Positions 32,461-40,781 of a stretch of DNA of 64,000 nucleotides are shown here, one piece after another. The notes beneath the pieces were generated by a model, which did not search any database, had not been told where the DNA came from, and was given only the letters and a program-made list of their open reading frames with translations. Position 1 is the stretch's first letter. Each line of letters opens with the position of its first letter. The stretch spans positions 310,001 through 374,000 of the forward strand of contig JADKHN010000001.1 of assembly GCA_016721725.1 (NCBI GenBank). Direction: 5' to 3'. The position numbers and the translations under genes were made by a program. Source of the DNA: Chitinophagaceae bacterium. Its GTDB lineage: Bacteria; Bacteroidota; Bacteroidia; Chitinophagales; Chitinophagaceae.

Positions 32461-33143
32461 GTTGTATTCTCAACATAGATACCGCTTCGGAACTGGCGAC
32501 GATCAGTATGGCCCGGGATGGCCTGTTGATCAGTTCGCTCAGCAACGGTGACCAAAAGGACCATGCCGCTTTTTTACAGCCGGGCATTTCTCAACTCTGC
32601 CTGAACAGCGGTATCCCCTTATCCCAAGTGGATGCCGTTGCCGTTTCAGCCGGACCGGGTTCATATACCGGTCTGCGCGTGGGAATGGCCAGTGCCAAAG
32701 GCCTGTGTTATGCACTGAGTATCCCCTTCATTACACTCGATACCTTACAGATCGCCGCATTCACTTGCCTTGATCAGCAGTCCGCCAATGAACGATACAA
32801 GGATCATTTGCTTTGCCCGATGATCGATGCAAGGCGTATGGAGGTCTTTACCGCAGTGTATGACCATCAACTCAATATCATACTCCCACCCGCAGCCCTG
32901 GTACTGGACGAACATTCATTTACAGAGCAACTACATGATCATGCCATACTTTTTTTTGGATCCGGATCGGATAAATGGCGTTCCATTTCCAACCACCCCA
33001 ATGTAACTTTTGTTACATTCAGCAGTGATCCGAAATATATGTGCCGCCTGTCCGAAAAGGCATTTGATGAAAAAAACTTTACCCAACTTGCTGATAGTCA
33101 GCCCCTCTATTTAAAAGAATTTCATTTTACCACTAAGAAGTAA
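32457..33143 (+). CDS. tsaB: tRNA threonylcarbamoyladenosine biosynthesis protein TsaB
   Basis: About 228 residues of the TsaB/YeaZ family. It begins with CILNIDTASELATISM and has the signature SAGPGSYTGLRVGMASAKGL. TsaB is an ASKHA-fold partner of TsaD and TsaE in making t6A37 of ANN-decoding tRNAs. Start 32457 is preferred because its ATGA overlaps the upstream stop; an ATG at 32448 is also in frame. C-terminal part is variable (FGSGSDKWRSI). Confidence 0.9.
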   Translation: MSCILNIDTASELATISMARDGLLISSLSNGDQKDHAAFLQPGISQLCLNSGIPLSQVDAVAVSAGPGSYTGLRVGMASAKGLCYALSIPFITLDTLQIAAFTCLDQQSANERYKDHLLCPMIDARRMEVFTAVYDHQLNIILPPAALVLDEHSFTEQLHDHAILFFGSGSDKWRSISNHPNVTFVTFSSDPKYMCRLSEKAFDEKNFTQLADSQPLYLKEFHFTTKK

Positions 33144-33189
33144 CGATCAGGCTGGTCTTCGTTGCTTAATTTTTTACATTTCATTATAG

Positions 33190-33238
33190 TTGCATAAGCA
33201 ATATTTTGTATATTTGCTTGTTCGATATTGTTCAAGCA
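33190..33238 (+). promoter_or_regulatory. Promoter and possible operator of the ArsR-family gene
   Basis: TATATTTG at 33209-33216 is a full TAnnTTTG -7 box, with TTG at 33190-33192 as a weak -33 element (16-bp spacing). Overlapping its end, GCTTG and CAAGC (33215-33236) form an imperfect dyad around CGATATTG, which suits an autoregulatory ArsR-type operator. The operator role is inferred. Confidence 0.45.
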
Positions 33239-33257
33239 TAACTAAAATTTAATACCC

Positions 33258-33605
33258 ATGATGGTAGCTCAAACTCCGGAGCAGACCGGCGCATCTGCCA
33301 AATTAAAAGCGGATTCTTTAAGCATGGATTATCACGCATTAAAGAAAGCCGCGCTCGTTTTAAGGGCGTTGAATCACAAACTTCGCCAGCAATTACTGAA
33401 ACTCATTGATGAGGAAAAAAAGATCACGGTTACCGAGATCTATGTCCGGTTAAGGCTGGAACAATCCGTCGCGTCTCAACACCTGGCCATTTTACGCAAA
33501 GCCGGGATCGTTACGACCGAACGCGATGGAAAATTCATTTTTTACACGGTCAACTACAAACGCTTAGAGGAGATCAACAAGTTCGTAAACGAACTGTTGG
33601 GATAA
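33258..33605 (+). CDS. ArsR-family winged-helix transcriptional regulator (cysteine-free)
   Basis: 115 residues. The winged helix reads LVLRALNHKLRQQLLKLIDE, ITVTEIYVRLRLEQSVASQHLAILRKAGIV (recognition helix SVASQHLAIL) and ERDGKFIFYTVN (wing). The protein contains no Cys at all, so metal-thiolate sensing and persulfide sensing through a Cys pair are both excluded. It precedes a persulfide dioxygenase-rhodanese gene, but a terminator lies between them. ATG 33258 or 33261 are both possible starts. Confidence 0.88.
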   Translation: MMVAQTPEQTGASAKLKADSLSMDYHALKKAALVLRALNHKLRQQLLKLIDEEKKITVTEIYVRLRLEQSVASQHLAILRKAGIVTTERDGKFIFYTVNYKRLEEINKFVNELLG

Positions 33606-33630
33606 AAGCGGGTTTTGACAATTATTTTTT

Positions 33631-33665
33631 AACTGCGGATGCACGATGTGTCCGCAGTTTTCATT
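33631..33665 (+). terminator. Intrinsic terminator between the ArsR gene and the persulfide dioxygenase gene
   Basis: A 9-bp perfect stem (AACTGCGGA/TCCGCAGTT, 33631-33659), 11-nt loop, followed by TTCATTTT. A T run also precedes it. It should end ArsR transcription before the next gene's own -7 box. Confidence 0.75.
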
Positions 33666-33666
33666 T

Positions 33667-33674
33667 TATCTTTG
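33667..33674 (+). promoter_or_regulatory. Candidate -7 box of the persulfide dioxygenase gene
   Basis: TATCTTTG matches TAnnTTTG and lies 34 bp before the ATG at 33709, just after the terminator. The -33 region falls inside the terminator stem and shows no TTTG. Confidence 0.45.
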
Positions 33675-33708
33675 CCGGCGTTCCTATTTCTGTTTTAAAT
33701 TCAATTGC

Positions 33709-35112
33709 ATGTTCATTAAACAACTCTATACCGGTTGCCTGAGTGAAGCGGCCTATTATATAGAAAGTGAAGGAGAGGCCGCCATCATCGACCCCCTTCG
33801 TGATACGGATGAATACCTGGCATTGGCAAGGGAAAGGAATGCGGGTATCAAATATATTTTTGAAACGCATTTTCACGCGGATTTCGTCAGCGGCCACCTG
33901 GAACTGGGAGAAAAAACAGGCGCCCCCATTATCTTCGGGCCGGGGGCAAAGACCGCATTTAAATCATACAACTGCAAGGACGGGGAAATATTCAAGCTGG
34001 GGAAACTCAGTATCCAGGTCATTCATACACCGGGACATACGCTGGAAAGCACCTGTTACCTGTTAAAAGATGAACACGATAAACCCTATGCCCTGTTCAC
34101 CGGTGACACCCTGTTTGTGGGTGATGTCGGGCGGCCCGACCTGAGCAGCGGCAATTTGAGCAGTGAGGAACTGGCGGGTATTCTGTACGACACGATCCGG
34201 GATAAGATCCTGCCCCTTGCGGATGAGATCCTGGTCTATCCGGCTCATGGCGCGGGCAGTAGCTGCGGTAAGAATATGGGACCCGAGACCTTCAGCACCA
34301 TCGGAGAACAAAAGAAAACGAATTATGCCCTTCAACCCCAAACGAAAGAAGACTTCATAACAACCCTGACGGAAGGGCTTGCCAGCGCGCCCAACTATTT
34401 TGCCGTCAATGCCCGCATCAATAGGCAGGGTTATGACAGTTTAGATACAGTGAAACAAAAAGGGCTGACGCCTCTTTCCATAGGAGCATTCAAGAAATTA
34501 CTGGAAACAGACGCCCTGGTCATTGATACCCGGCATGCCACTGTATTCACCCAGGGTTTTATACCGGGCAGCATCTTCATCGGACTGGAAGGACGATTCG
34601 CCGAATGGGCGGGAAGCCTCATCCCTTTCAACAAAGAGATCCTGCTGGTGACCGAACCGGGAAAAGAAGAGGAGAGCCTGGTTCGGCTATCCAGGGTGGG
34701 ATTCGATAAAGTGCAGGGTTACCTTCAAGGCGGCTTTGAAACCTGGTTGGGCTCCGGTGAACCGGTTGACCTGATCATTGATGTGGAAGCCGATGAACTG
34801 GCCATGGACATCCCGCACGACCCTAACCTGGTGGTACTGGATGTGAGGAGGGAGACCGAATTCGCCGACGGGCATATTGTTGGCGCCCAAAACCTGCCCC
34901 TGATGGAAATGACCGACGTGATCCATATCGCCGGGTTTGAGGAGAAACAGAACTTATACGTACACTGTGCCGGCGGTTACCGAAGCGTCATCGCCGCATC
35001 CCTGATGAAAAGGCAGGGGATCCACAACCTGCGCAATTTATTGGGCGGATGGAATAAAATAAAAGAAAAGAAAACGATTAAAGTGGAAAAAGACGCCAGT
35101 CTGCTGAATTGA
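33709..35112 (+). CDS. Persulfide dioxygenase-like MBL domain fused to two rhodanese domains
   Basis: 467 residues from ATG 33709; the open frame extends up to 33646 through the terminator tail, which is not plausible. The N-terminal MBL domain is of the ETHE1/glyoxalase II type: ETHFHADFVSGH, VIHTPGHTLEST, FTGDTLFVGDVGRPDL and VYPAHGAGSSCGK. Two rhodanese domains follow. The first (VIDTRHATVFTQGFIPGS) lacks a catalytic Cys; the second carries VHCAGGYRS with the active-site Cys. Such proteins oxidise glutathione or low-molecular-weight persulfide to sulfite and handle sulfane sulfur. It is cytoplasmic. Confidence 0.92.
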   Translation: MFIKQLYTGCLSEAAYYIESEGEAAIIDPLRDTDEYLALARERNAGIKYIFETHFHADFVSGHLELGEKTGAPIIFGPGAKTAFKSYNCKDGEIFKLGKLSIQVIHTPGHTLESTCYLLKDEHDKPYALFTGDTLFVGDVGRPDLSSGNLSSEELAGILYDTIRDKILPLADEILVYPAHGAGSSCGKNMGPETFSTIGEQKKTNYALQPQTKEDFITTLTEGLASAPNYFAVNARINRQGYDSLDTVKQKGLTPLSIGAFKKLLETDALVIDTRHATVFTQGFIPGSIFIGLEGRFAEWAGSLIPFNKEILLVTEPGKEEESLVRLSRVGFDKVQGYLQGGFETWLGSGEPVDLIIDVEADELAMDIPHDPNLVVLDVRRETEFADGHIVGAQNLPLMEMTDVIHIAGFEEKQNLYVHCAGGYRSVIAASLMKRQGIHNLRNLLGGWNKIKEKKTIKVEKDASLLN

Positions 35113-35381
35113 ACTATTATGTCCCCAAACTGCATTCAGGTTTCCCTATACGTAATCGGAGAATAAAGCCGGATCGCTGATCCTTCATTAGTCATACATA
35201 AACAAATATTTGCATTTTAAAAAAAGGATACTATTTTAGCTTACTGTTCCAGCCTCAGATCAATCTATAAATAATCCATTGACTCAAAATTTGTAATTCA
35301 GATTTGTATATGAACATATACAACGGAATTTAAACCGGTAAGCCGAAAACGGTTTTCAGAGTAGGCGAAAAAAAAATCAAC
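35113..35381. other. AT-rich intergenic region
   Basis: 269 bp with lower GC than its surroundings and no open frame of note. A hairpin or promoter could not be assigned with confidence. It precedes two genes whose protein families I do not recognise or recognise only by fold. Confidence 0.4.
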
Positions 35382-35783
35382 ATGCCTTCAACAACATCAA
35401 TTACCGCTGGCGGGAAAAAATGCAAACCCTTCTTATTACGGGTAATGGTCTTCAGTCCTGAATCGGGCTATAAGTTCACCATTGAAGTGCAAAAGGCCTG
35501 TAACACGAAAAATGAACCTGTTTGGAAACTGTTGTTCGATCTTTTTAAAAAGATCGACAGCGAATTCGTGGAGATCATCAGTGTTGAATTTGTTGCCGGG
35601 GATCCGAACGACATTAAAAAAATCGCCGCCATTACCGATGAAGGCATGAAAAAAGGACAGGTTCGGGCATTCCGCGATGATGTATATCCACTCGTCAAAC
35701 CCTTTGGAGATTCTGGGAAGAAACCGACTCCGGAAGAGAAAAAGAAAATTGACGAGACCATGAAAAAAGCGATTAACAGTTAA
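35382..35783 (+). CDS. Hypothetical protein
   Basis: 133 residues, not recognised. There is no signal peptide or TM helix. It begins with a short Ser/Thr tract, then FLLRVMVFSPESGYKFTIEV, a helical middle (WKLLFDLFKKIDSEFVEII) and a Lys-rich tail (PTPEEKKKIDETMKKAIN). The gene is 63 bp upstream of an Omp85-like outer-membrane protein gene on the same strand and may be co-transcribed with it. Codon use looks like that of the neighbours. Confidence 0.65.
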   Translation: MPSTTSITAGGKKCKPFLLRVMVFSPESGYKFTIEVQKACNTKNEPVWKLLFDLFKKIDSEFVEIISVEFVAGDPNDIKKIAAITDEGMKKGQVRAFRDDVYPLVKPFGDSGKKPTPEEKKKIDETMKKAINS

Positions 35784-35846
35784 TGCTGCAAACGCCAATA
35801 AAGGGGCCATACAACTAAAGAAACCGCTTAATCAAACACCAGGGTC

Positions 35847-37649
35847 ATGCGCAAAAACGCTTTACCGGCCAAAGCCATCGCTGCATATACCCTTAAGGTT
35901 CTTTTTTCCGGACTCGGCATCCCTTTTTTTCTTTGCAATTCTTTATCGGCCCAAAGACAAGCGGAATGTAATAAAATCGATCCTTCCCAGGGATTTGTAC
36001 TCAGGTCGGCTACCATTAACGGGCGATGGGTATCCGATGAAGTGAAAAAAAGCGTTGACCAGATCGTTGGCGTGGGCAAACCATACGACCCCTCTGGAGT
36101 AGATGCCTCATTGGCTTATTTGCGTAAAATCGTTGTTGAGGGTGAAGAAAAATATACCGTCTCCCTGACGGGTTCAACCTCGGTATTGCTGGTCACTGCC
36201 GACATTTGCGATGTTTCGGATGAAGCACATCCCCTGCAGGCGAAGGTCAGTTTCCACCTGTATTATTTACGGCTTGATCTGTATAACCTGGGAGACAATA
36301 TCCTTCCAATACCCCGAAGTCCGAAACCGAGTTTTTACAAAAGTGTACCGTCTTTTTTGCTAAATACCGCCCCTTCCTTTGGGTTTACGAACGACCGCCG
36401 TTATGGGCCCGCCTTAAATGTTTCAACAACGACCGATTTTTTGAATCTGTCCAAATCAGGCAAAAAAAACCGAAGATCATCATTACTCTTTTCACTGATG
36501 GCCCGCAAATCCATAACGGAGCCTTTTTATTCAGTCGGAACCGCGCTTAACTTGAATCATCCGGTTTATAACCGCTCAGGACCGGGTTGGAAAGCGGGTG
36601 TCAATTTCACCGGCGAATCTGTTCCCGTTTCCAATGCGGTACAAAGAACTGTCCGTACCGGAATCTTTGCCGGCATGCTGGGGAACCTGAATAGCCCCCT
36701 TTTCCGAAAATACGCGTTTGGCGCATCCGCCAACCTGCTCAATATCCGCTTCGACAGCTCACTGAATTCACGACTGGTGAACCGGGAAATCCATTACGAC
36801 GCATATGCCCTGGCTGATGGGCGCCTGGGGAATGGATTTGCCCGAATGGGAATCTGGTTCAACAGCGCCGGTCAACAAGGTAAAGTGCAGGTTCGGCCCT
36901 ATCAGCGATTGGCCTGGCAAACCGGTTATGCCGTATCCTTAGGCAGTTCACATTCGACGATCGACCTTGAAACAAAAATCGGATTAGGATACGCGTGGGG
37001 TGCGGTTCCTTTGTACAACCAGTTCTTTCCTGGCAATGGATCTTCACAATTCTTATTTAACTCACTCAATTCCTTACAGATGCAACAATTCCCGGAAGGA
37101 GTCATCATCAGAAGTCTTGGTGAACGTTCCGGCACCTTGCCAACCGGGTCTGGAACAAATCGGGGTGGCAATGCATACTGGAACCTGAATTTGAATCTGG
37201 CATTCCCTGTTTCTAAATGGTCGGTTCCATTAATTCCTGATATTATCATGGATGAAGAGTCAGGAAGCACGATCCGAAAAAAGATCAAAGGCCAGGTGAA
37301 TTTTGCGCAAAGTCTCATTCAAATGGACCTCGTTGATCGGGTGGGACTATCAGAAGAAAAAGCTGATGAAGAGGCAACACGAATAGTAAACAAGGAGATC
37401 CGGCCAGCCATCAATTACATAGCCGACCGGGCCAATGTGTATAGTTTTAAACCCCTGCTTTTCTTTGATCTTGCGCAAGTGTCCGCCCCCAATGCAGGCA
37501 GCAGATTCTGGGGGGCGGCCGGGGCAGGGATACAGCTGAATATCGTGAATGCAAGGCTCGACATCGGTTACATTCATACTTTATTTCCCGCCACGGAAAG
37601 GCGAACCGGTAATATAATATTGCGGTTTACCGTGCAGGATGTTTTTTAA
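35847..37649 (+). CDS. Omp85-like outer-membrane protein (POTRA-like domain plus beta-barrel)
   Basis: 600 residues. An N-terminal signal peptide ends near NSLSAQ. A POTRA-like segment follows: VLRSATINGRWVSDEVKKSV with VGKPYDPSGVDASLAYLRKI. The rest is a beta-rich barrel with alternating hydrophobic strands, ending GNIILRFTVQDVF with the C-terminal Phe typical of outer-membrane barrels. The plan resembles BamA/TamA/ShlB proteins, which insert or secrete other outer-membrane proteins, but it has at most one or two POTRA-like units and no clear VRGY/F motif. The assignment is from fold and composition; the partner protein is unknown. Confidence 0.6.
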   Translation: MRKNALPAKAIAAYTLKVLFSGLGIPFFLCNSLSAQRQAECNKIDPSQGFVLRSATINGRWVSDEVKKSVDQIVGVGKPYDPSGVDASLAYLRKIVVEGEEKYTVSLTGSTSVLLVTADICDVSDEAHPLQAKVSFHLYYLRLDLYNLGDNILPIPRSPKPSFYKSVPSFLLNTAPSFGFTNDRRYGPALNVSTTTDFLNLSKSGKKNRRSSLLFSLMARKSITEPFYSVGTALNLNHPVYNRSGPGWKAGVNFTGESVPVSNAVQRTVRTGIFAGMLGNLNSPLFRKYAFGASANLLNIRFDSSLNSRLVNREIHYDAYALADGRLGNGFARMGIWFNSAGQQGKVQVRPYQRLAWQTGYAVSLGSSHSTIDLETKIGLGYAWGAVPLYNQFFPGNGSSQFLFNSLNSLQMQQFPEGVIIRSLGERSGTLPTGSGTNRGGNAYWNLNLNLAFPVSKWSVPLIPDIIMDEESGSTIRKKIKGQVNFAQSLIQMDLVDRVGLSEEKADEEATRIVNKEIRPAINYIADRANVYSFKPLLFFDLAQVSAPNAGSRFWGAAGAGIQLNIVNARLDIGYIHTLFPATERRTGNIILRFTVQDVF

Positions 37650-37682
37650 AACCCGGCTGTCCGTTCCAGGTAATCCCCGATA

Positions 37683-38561
37683 CTATCCAAGCACCTTACC
37701 CATCTCCTCCGTCCATTCAAATTTGAACCTCCGGTGGCTCCACAGATAATTGACGGGATCATTGCGTATGGACTTTTCCAATGCATCGCGGTACAGGCAG
37801 GTGAGTTTGCCTTCTTCCATTCCGGATGGATCCTCAACCAGCAGGACCGGTTCAAAATGGTAATACCCCCTCTTGACTTTCTTGAAATTGACGAAGATCA
37901 CGGCGGCATTATTTTTCAGTGCCCCTCTTTCCGGACCGGTCACAAAAGGCGCCGGCCTTCCGAAGAATTTGATCCAATAGGCATATTTCGGGTCGCCTGG
38001 ATTTTGGTCGGCCGCCAGGGCCAGGATATATTGCCGGGAAGTCACCTCATCCACAGTCCTTTTGAAATCGGCAGCACTGACAAAGATGCTTCCAAAGCGG
38101 GTACGCATATTGTAAAAGATCCGGTCCACTACCTTGTTGCTGATGGGCATATAGACGGCCGTGATGGGGATCCTGAGATGAAGCGCATACAAGAGGCTGC
38201 CATACTCCCAGTTGAACTGGTGGCCACCCAGGATATTGATGTTGTACCCTTTAGCCAGCAGTTCATTCACCAGTTCATATTCCCCGGTATTTCGTTTTTG
38301 CAGCTCAGCCTTTGAAATGGAAATACACTTGATGCTTTCGATGAAAGTATCGGTGAAGTACTGATAGAATTTTCCCGCGATAGCCGCCCGCTCTGATTCA
38401 GTCTTTTCGGGAAAAGCGATCATCAGGTTGCCCATCACCACATCATACCGGTATCTGAAAACCCGGCGCAACAAAAAAGCCACCCCGTCACTGATACCAT
38501 ATAATATAAAAAATGGCAGGAGGGAACAAAGGTATATCAGTGGGTATAAGATATAATACAT
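37683..38561 (-). CDS. LpxL/HtrB-type lysophospholipid/lipid A acyltransferase, copy 1
   Basis: 292 residues from ATG 38561, where the conserved YYILYPLIYLCSLLPFFILY membrane anchor begins; an upstream ATG (38600) adds unrelated residues. The HX4E catalytic motif is in GGHQFNWEYG. NKVVDRIFYNMRTRFG and ADQNPGDPKYAYWIKFFGR are family blocks, and it ends YLWSHRRFKFEW. These enzymes add secondary acyl chains to lipid A or related lipids at the inner membrane. It is the first of three tandem paralogues. It is separated from the next copy by the 21-bp repeat array. Confidence 0.9.
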   Translation of the reverse strand: MYYILYPLIYLCSLLPFFILYGISDGVAFLLRRVFRYRYDVVMGNLMIAFPEKTESERAAIAGKFYQYFTDTFIESIKCISISKAELQKRNTGEYELVNELLAKGYNINILGGHQFNWEYGSLLYALHLRIPITAVYMPISNKVVDRIFYNMRTRFGSIFVSAADFKRTVDEVTSRQYILALAADQNPGDPKYAYWIKFFGRPAPFVTGPERGALKNNAAVIFVNFKKVKRGYYHFEPVLLVEDPSGMEEGKLTCLYRDALEKSIRNDPVNYLWSHRRFKFEWTEEMGKVLG

Positions 38562-38720
38562 CTGGAGAGCTGGTTTAGATGATCCTCGGTCAACACGCAA
38601 ATATCGGCTATCCTTTTAAAAGTCTGAAGAGGAAAAATTATGTAGTGTATCAGTTTGAGAAGATGTCAGTCTGAACTTTTCGAAGACGTCTTTCTTAACG
38701 GCATTTTCCCTAAAATTTCC

Positions 38721-38803
38721 TTCGACAGGCTCAGGATGACTTTCGACAGGCTCAGGATGACTTTCGACAAGCTCAGGATGACATTCAACAGGCTCACCTG
38801 CAA
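38721..38803. repeat. Array of a 21-bp dispersed repeat
   Basis: Three near-perfect copies of TTCGACAGGCTCAGGATGAC at 38721-38740, 38742-38761 and 38763-38782, and a decayed fourth at 38784-38803, with a 21-bp period and no spacers. They lie in the 308-bp gap between acyltransferase copies 1 and 2. The rest of the gap (38562-38720 and 38804-38869) shows no gene. One isolated inverted core occurs at 2464-2477. It resembles REP-like palindromic units. Confidence 0.85.
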
Positions 38804-38869
38804 GTGTGCTGGGCAGGCAGGATGACATCCTTTTGATAAACCATTCTCAAACTGCTATACTACCAAAAA

Positions 38870-39772
38870 TCATAAGGATGGCGGGCTGGTATCGATCCAT
38901 TGGCCGGCATAAGCAGGCTCGTAATTGAATTTCCACCTGCGGTGACTCCAGAGATAATTATCCGGGTGTTCCCGTATGGTGGCTTCGAGGAAATCCCGGT
39001 ACCGGAGTGTCAATTCACCTTCTTTCAATAAAGAAGCGTCTTCGGTTATGGTGGTTGCCACAAATTCGTAATAACCCCTTTTCCGTTTGACAAACTTTAC
39101 AAATACGACTGCGGTATGGTTTTTCCGCGCGCCTTTGTCGGGCCCCGTCACAAATGGAGTGGGCCTGCCAAACAAATTAAGCCAGTACGCATATTCCGGC
39201 CTCCCGGGATTCTGATCGGCAGCGATGGCCAAAGAATATTGCTTCTCGAATACCTGGTGAATCCGGCTCCGGAATTCAGTGGCTGCTACCAGGATCGTAC
39301 CGAACTTTTTACGAATATCATAAAAGATCCGGTCCAGCGCCTTATTGGACAGCTTCATATAGATCCCTGCGAACGGGATCTTCAACTCTTTCACGGCTGC
39401 CCAGTTCACATATTCCCAGTTCATCTGGTGTCCGCTCTGCAACTGTATGTTCAAACCCTTTGCGGCCAGCAGGTTGCAGCTATCCATATTAAAGACCGCC
39501 CGTTTATCAAATTCCCTTTCCGAAATACTGAGCAGTTTGATGGTCTCGATGAACGTGTCGAAGAGATTCCGGTAGAACTGCCTGGCGATCATTTTTCGTT
39601 CATCCGCCGTTTTTTCCGGAAAGGCGATCTGGAGATTGTTTAAGACGATCGCCTTGCGGTAACCCAGCAATCGGTACAGGATCAGATAGGCGAAATCACT
39701 GATGCGGTATAAAGCGAAGAAGGGAAGCAGGGAAAGCAAGTACAGCAAAGGATAAACGATATAGTACATCAC
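38870..39772 (-). CDS. LpxL/HtrB-type acyltransferase, copy 2
   Basis: 300 residues. It starts with a membrane anchor (YYIVYPLLYLLSLLPFFALY). The HX4E motif is in SGHQMNWEYVN. NKALDRIFYDIRKKFGTILV and ADQNPGRPEYAYWLNLFGR match copy 1 closely, and the end is YLWSHRRWKFNYE with a short tail. Copies 1-3 have the same length and layout and clearly arose by duplication, but have diverged in the pocket-facing segments, which may mean different acyl-chain or acceptor choice (inference). ATG 39769 is an equally good start. Confidence 0.9.
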   Translation of the reverse strand: MMYYIVYPLLYLLSLLPFFALYRISDFAYLILYRLLGYRKAIVLNNLQIAFPEKTADERKMIARQFYRNLFDTFIETIKLLSISEREFDKRAVFNMDSCNLLAAKGLNIQLQSGHQMNWEYVNWAAVKELKIPFAGIYMKLSNKALDRIFYDIRKKFGTILVAATEFRSRIHQVFEKQYSLAIAADQNPGRPEYAYWLNLFGRPTPFVTGPDKGARKNHTAVVFVKFVKRKRGYYEFVATTITEDASLLKEGELTLRYRDFLEATIREHPDNYLWSHRRWKFNYEPAYAGQWIDTSPPSL

Positions 39773-39829
39773 ATCAATTGATCCCTAAAGGTAACGGTTA
39801 TTATTTCGCCCGACCTTTCATTCGATCTT

Positions 39830-40222
39830 TTATCCAAATTCCGGTTGCCATTCAAATTTGAACCTTCGGTGGCTCCACAGGTAATTGGCAGGGTCCTCAC
39901 GAATGGATGTTTGCAAAATGTCCCGGTACAGACGGATGATCTCGCCCCGGGCCGTCAACTCTGCGGCGTTTCGCGTGATGAGCCGTTGTTCAAAATGATA
40001 ACGCCCCCTTTTCAGTTTCTTGAAACCATAGGCCACAACGGCCACATTATTCCTGATCGCACTTTTTTCAGGATCCGGGATAAATATTGTTGGCCGGTTA
40101 AAAAAACTGATCAAGTATCCAGAAGTAGGCAGTGCGGGCGACTGATCGGCTACCAGTACCAATGCATGCTGATTCCTGAAAACGGAATGCATCCTGGCCC
40201 CAAATTCAAATGGATTCACCAT
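39830..40222 (-). pseudogene. LpxL/HtrB-type acyltransferase, copy 3, C-terminal part (frameshifted)
   Basis: C-terminal half of a third paralogue. It has VLVADQSPALPTSGYLISFF, in place of the ADQNPG...YW block, then PTIFIPDPEKSAIRNNVAVV and the conserved end YLWSHRRFKFEW. In the correct frame it is preceded by VRSRFGANMVNPFEFGARM. On its own it lacks the catalytic His. Confidence 0.75.
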
Positions 40223-40698
40223 GTTTGCACCGAACCGGCTTCTGACTTCACGATGATCCTGTTCAACACCTTGCTTTTTACCGGCAGATAAACGGCCACG
40301 AAGGGGACGTCGATAACAGCCGAATACAGCAGGTTGCCATATTCCCTATTAAACTGATGGCCGCATAAGAGGTTAACACTTTTCCCTTCACGCAAAAGAT
40401 CATTTACCAGTTCAAATTCCCCGGTAGCTCTTTCTCGCAGTTCCTTTTCGCTAATTGAGATCAGTTTGAGTGTTTCAACAAAAGAATCGGTGAAATTGAG
40501 ATAAAAACGGCGGGCGATCTTCTTTCGTTCAGCCAGTGGCTTTTCAGGAAAGGCGATCTCGAGGTTCCCCATCACCACATCCCGGCGGTACCTGAATACA
40601 TGGCAAAGCAGGAATGACAGGATATTGCTGAATCCGTAGAGAATGAATAAAGTAGTCAGAGAAAAAAAATAGAGCAGAGGATAAATGATATAATACAT
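40216..40698 (-). pseudogene. LpxL/HtrB-type acyltransferase, copy 3, N-terminal part (frameshifted)
   Basis: N-terminal half from ATG 40698, with a YYIIYPLLYFFSLTTLFILY anchor and the HX4E motif in CGHQFNREYG. After LNRIIVK the frame fails. Adding one T to the TT at 40247-40248 (one A on the coding strand) restores VKVRSRFGANM and joins the C-terminal part. The intact gene would be 39830-40698, about 290 residues. The break is at a short homopolymer, like the one in the sulfotransferase gene, so a consensus error is possible. Confidence 0.78.
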
Positions 40699-40781
40699 GG
40701 CAAAAAAACAAGGGCAAAAATAAACAGGTTGACCCAAATTTTATATGCCTGGCCTTGCCGGTGATAATGAAATCACATCGG

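Noticed and set aside
38721..38803. CRISPR array
   Set aside because: Copies are directly adjacent with a 21-bp period and no spacers, and no cas gene is in the window.
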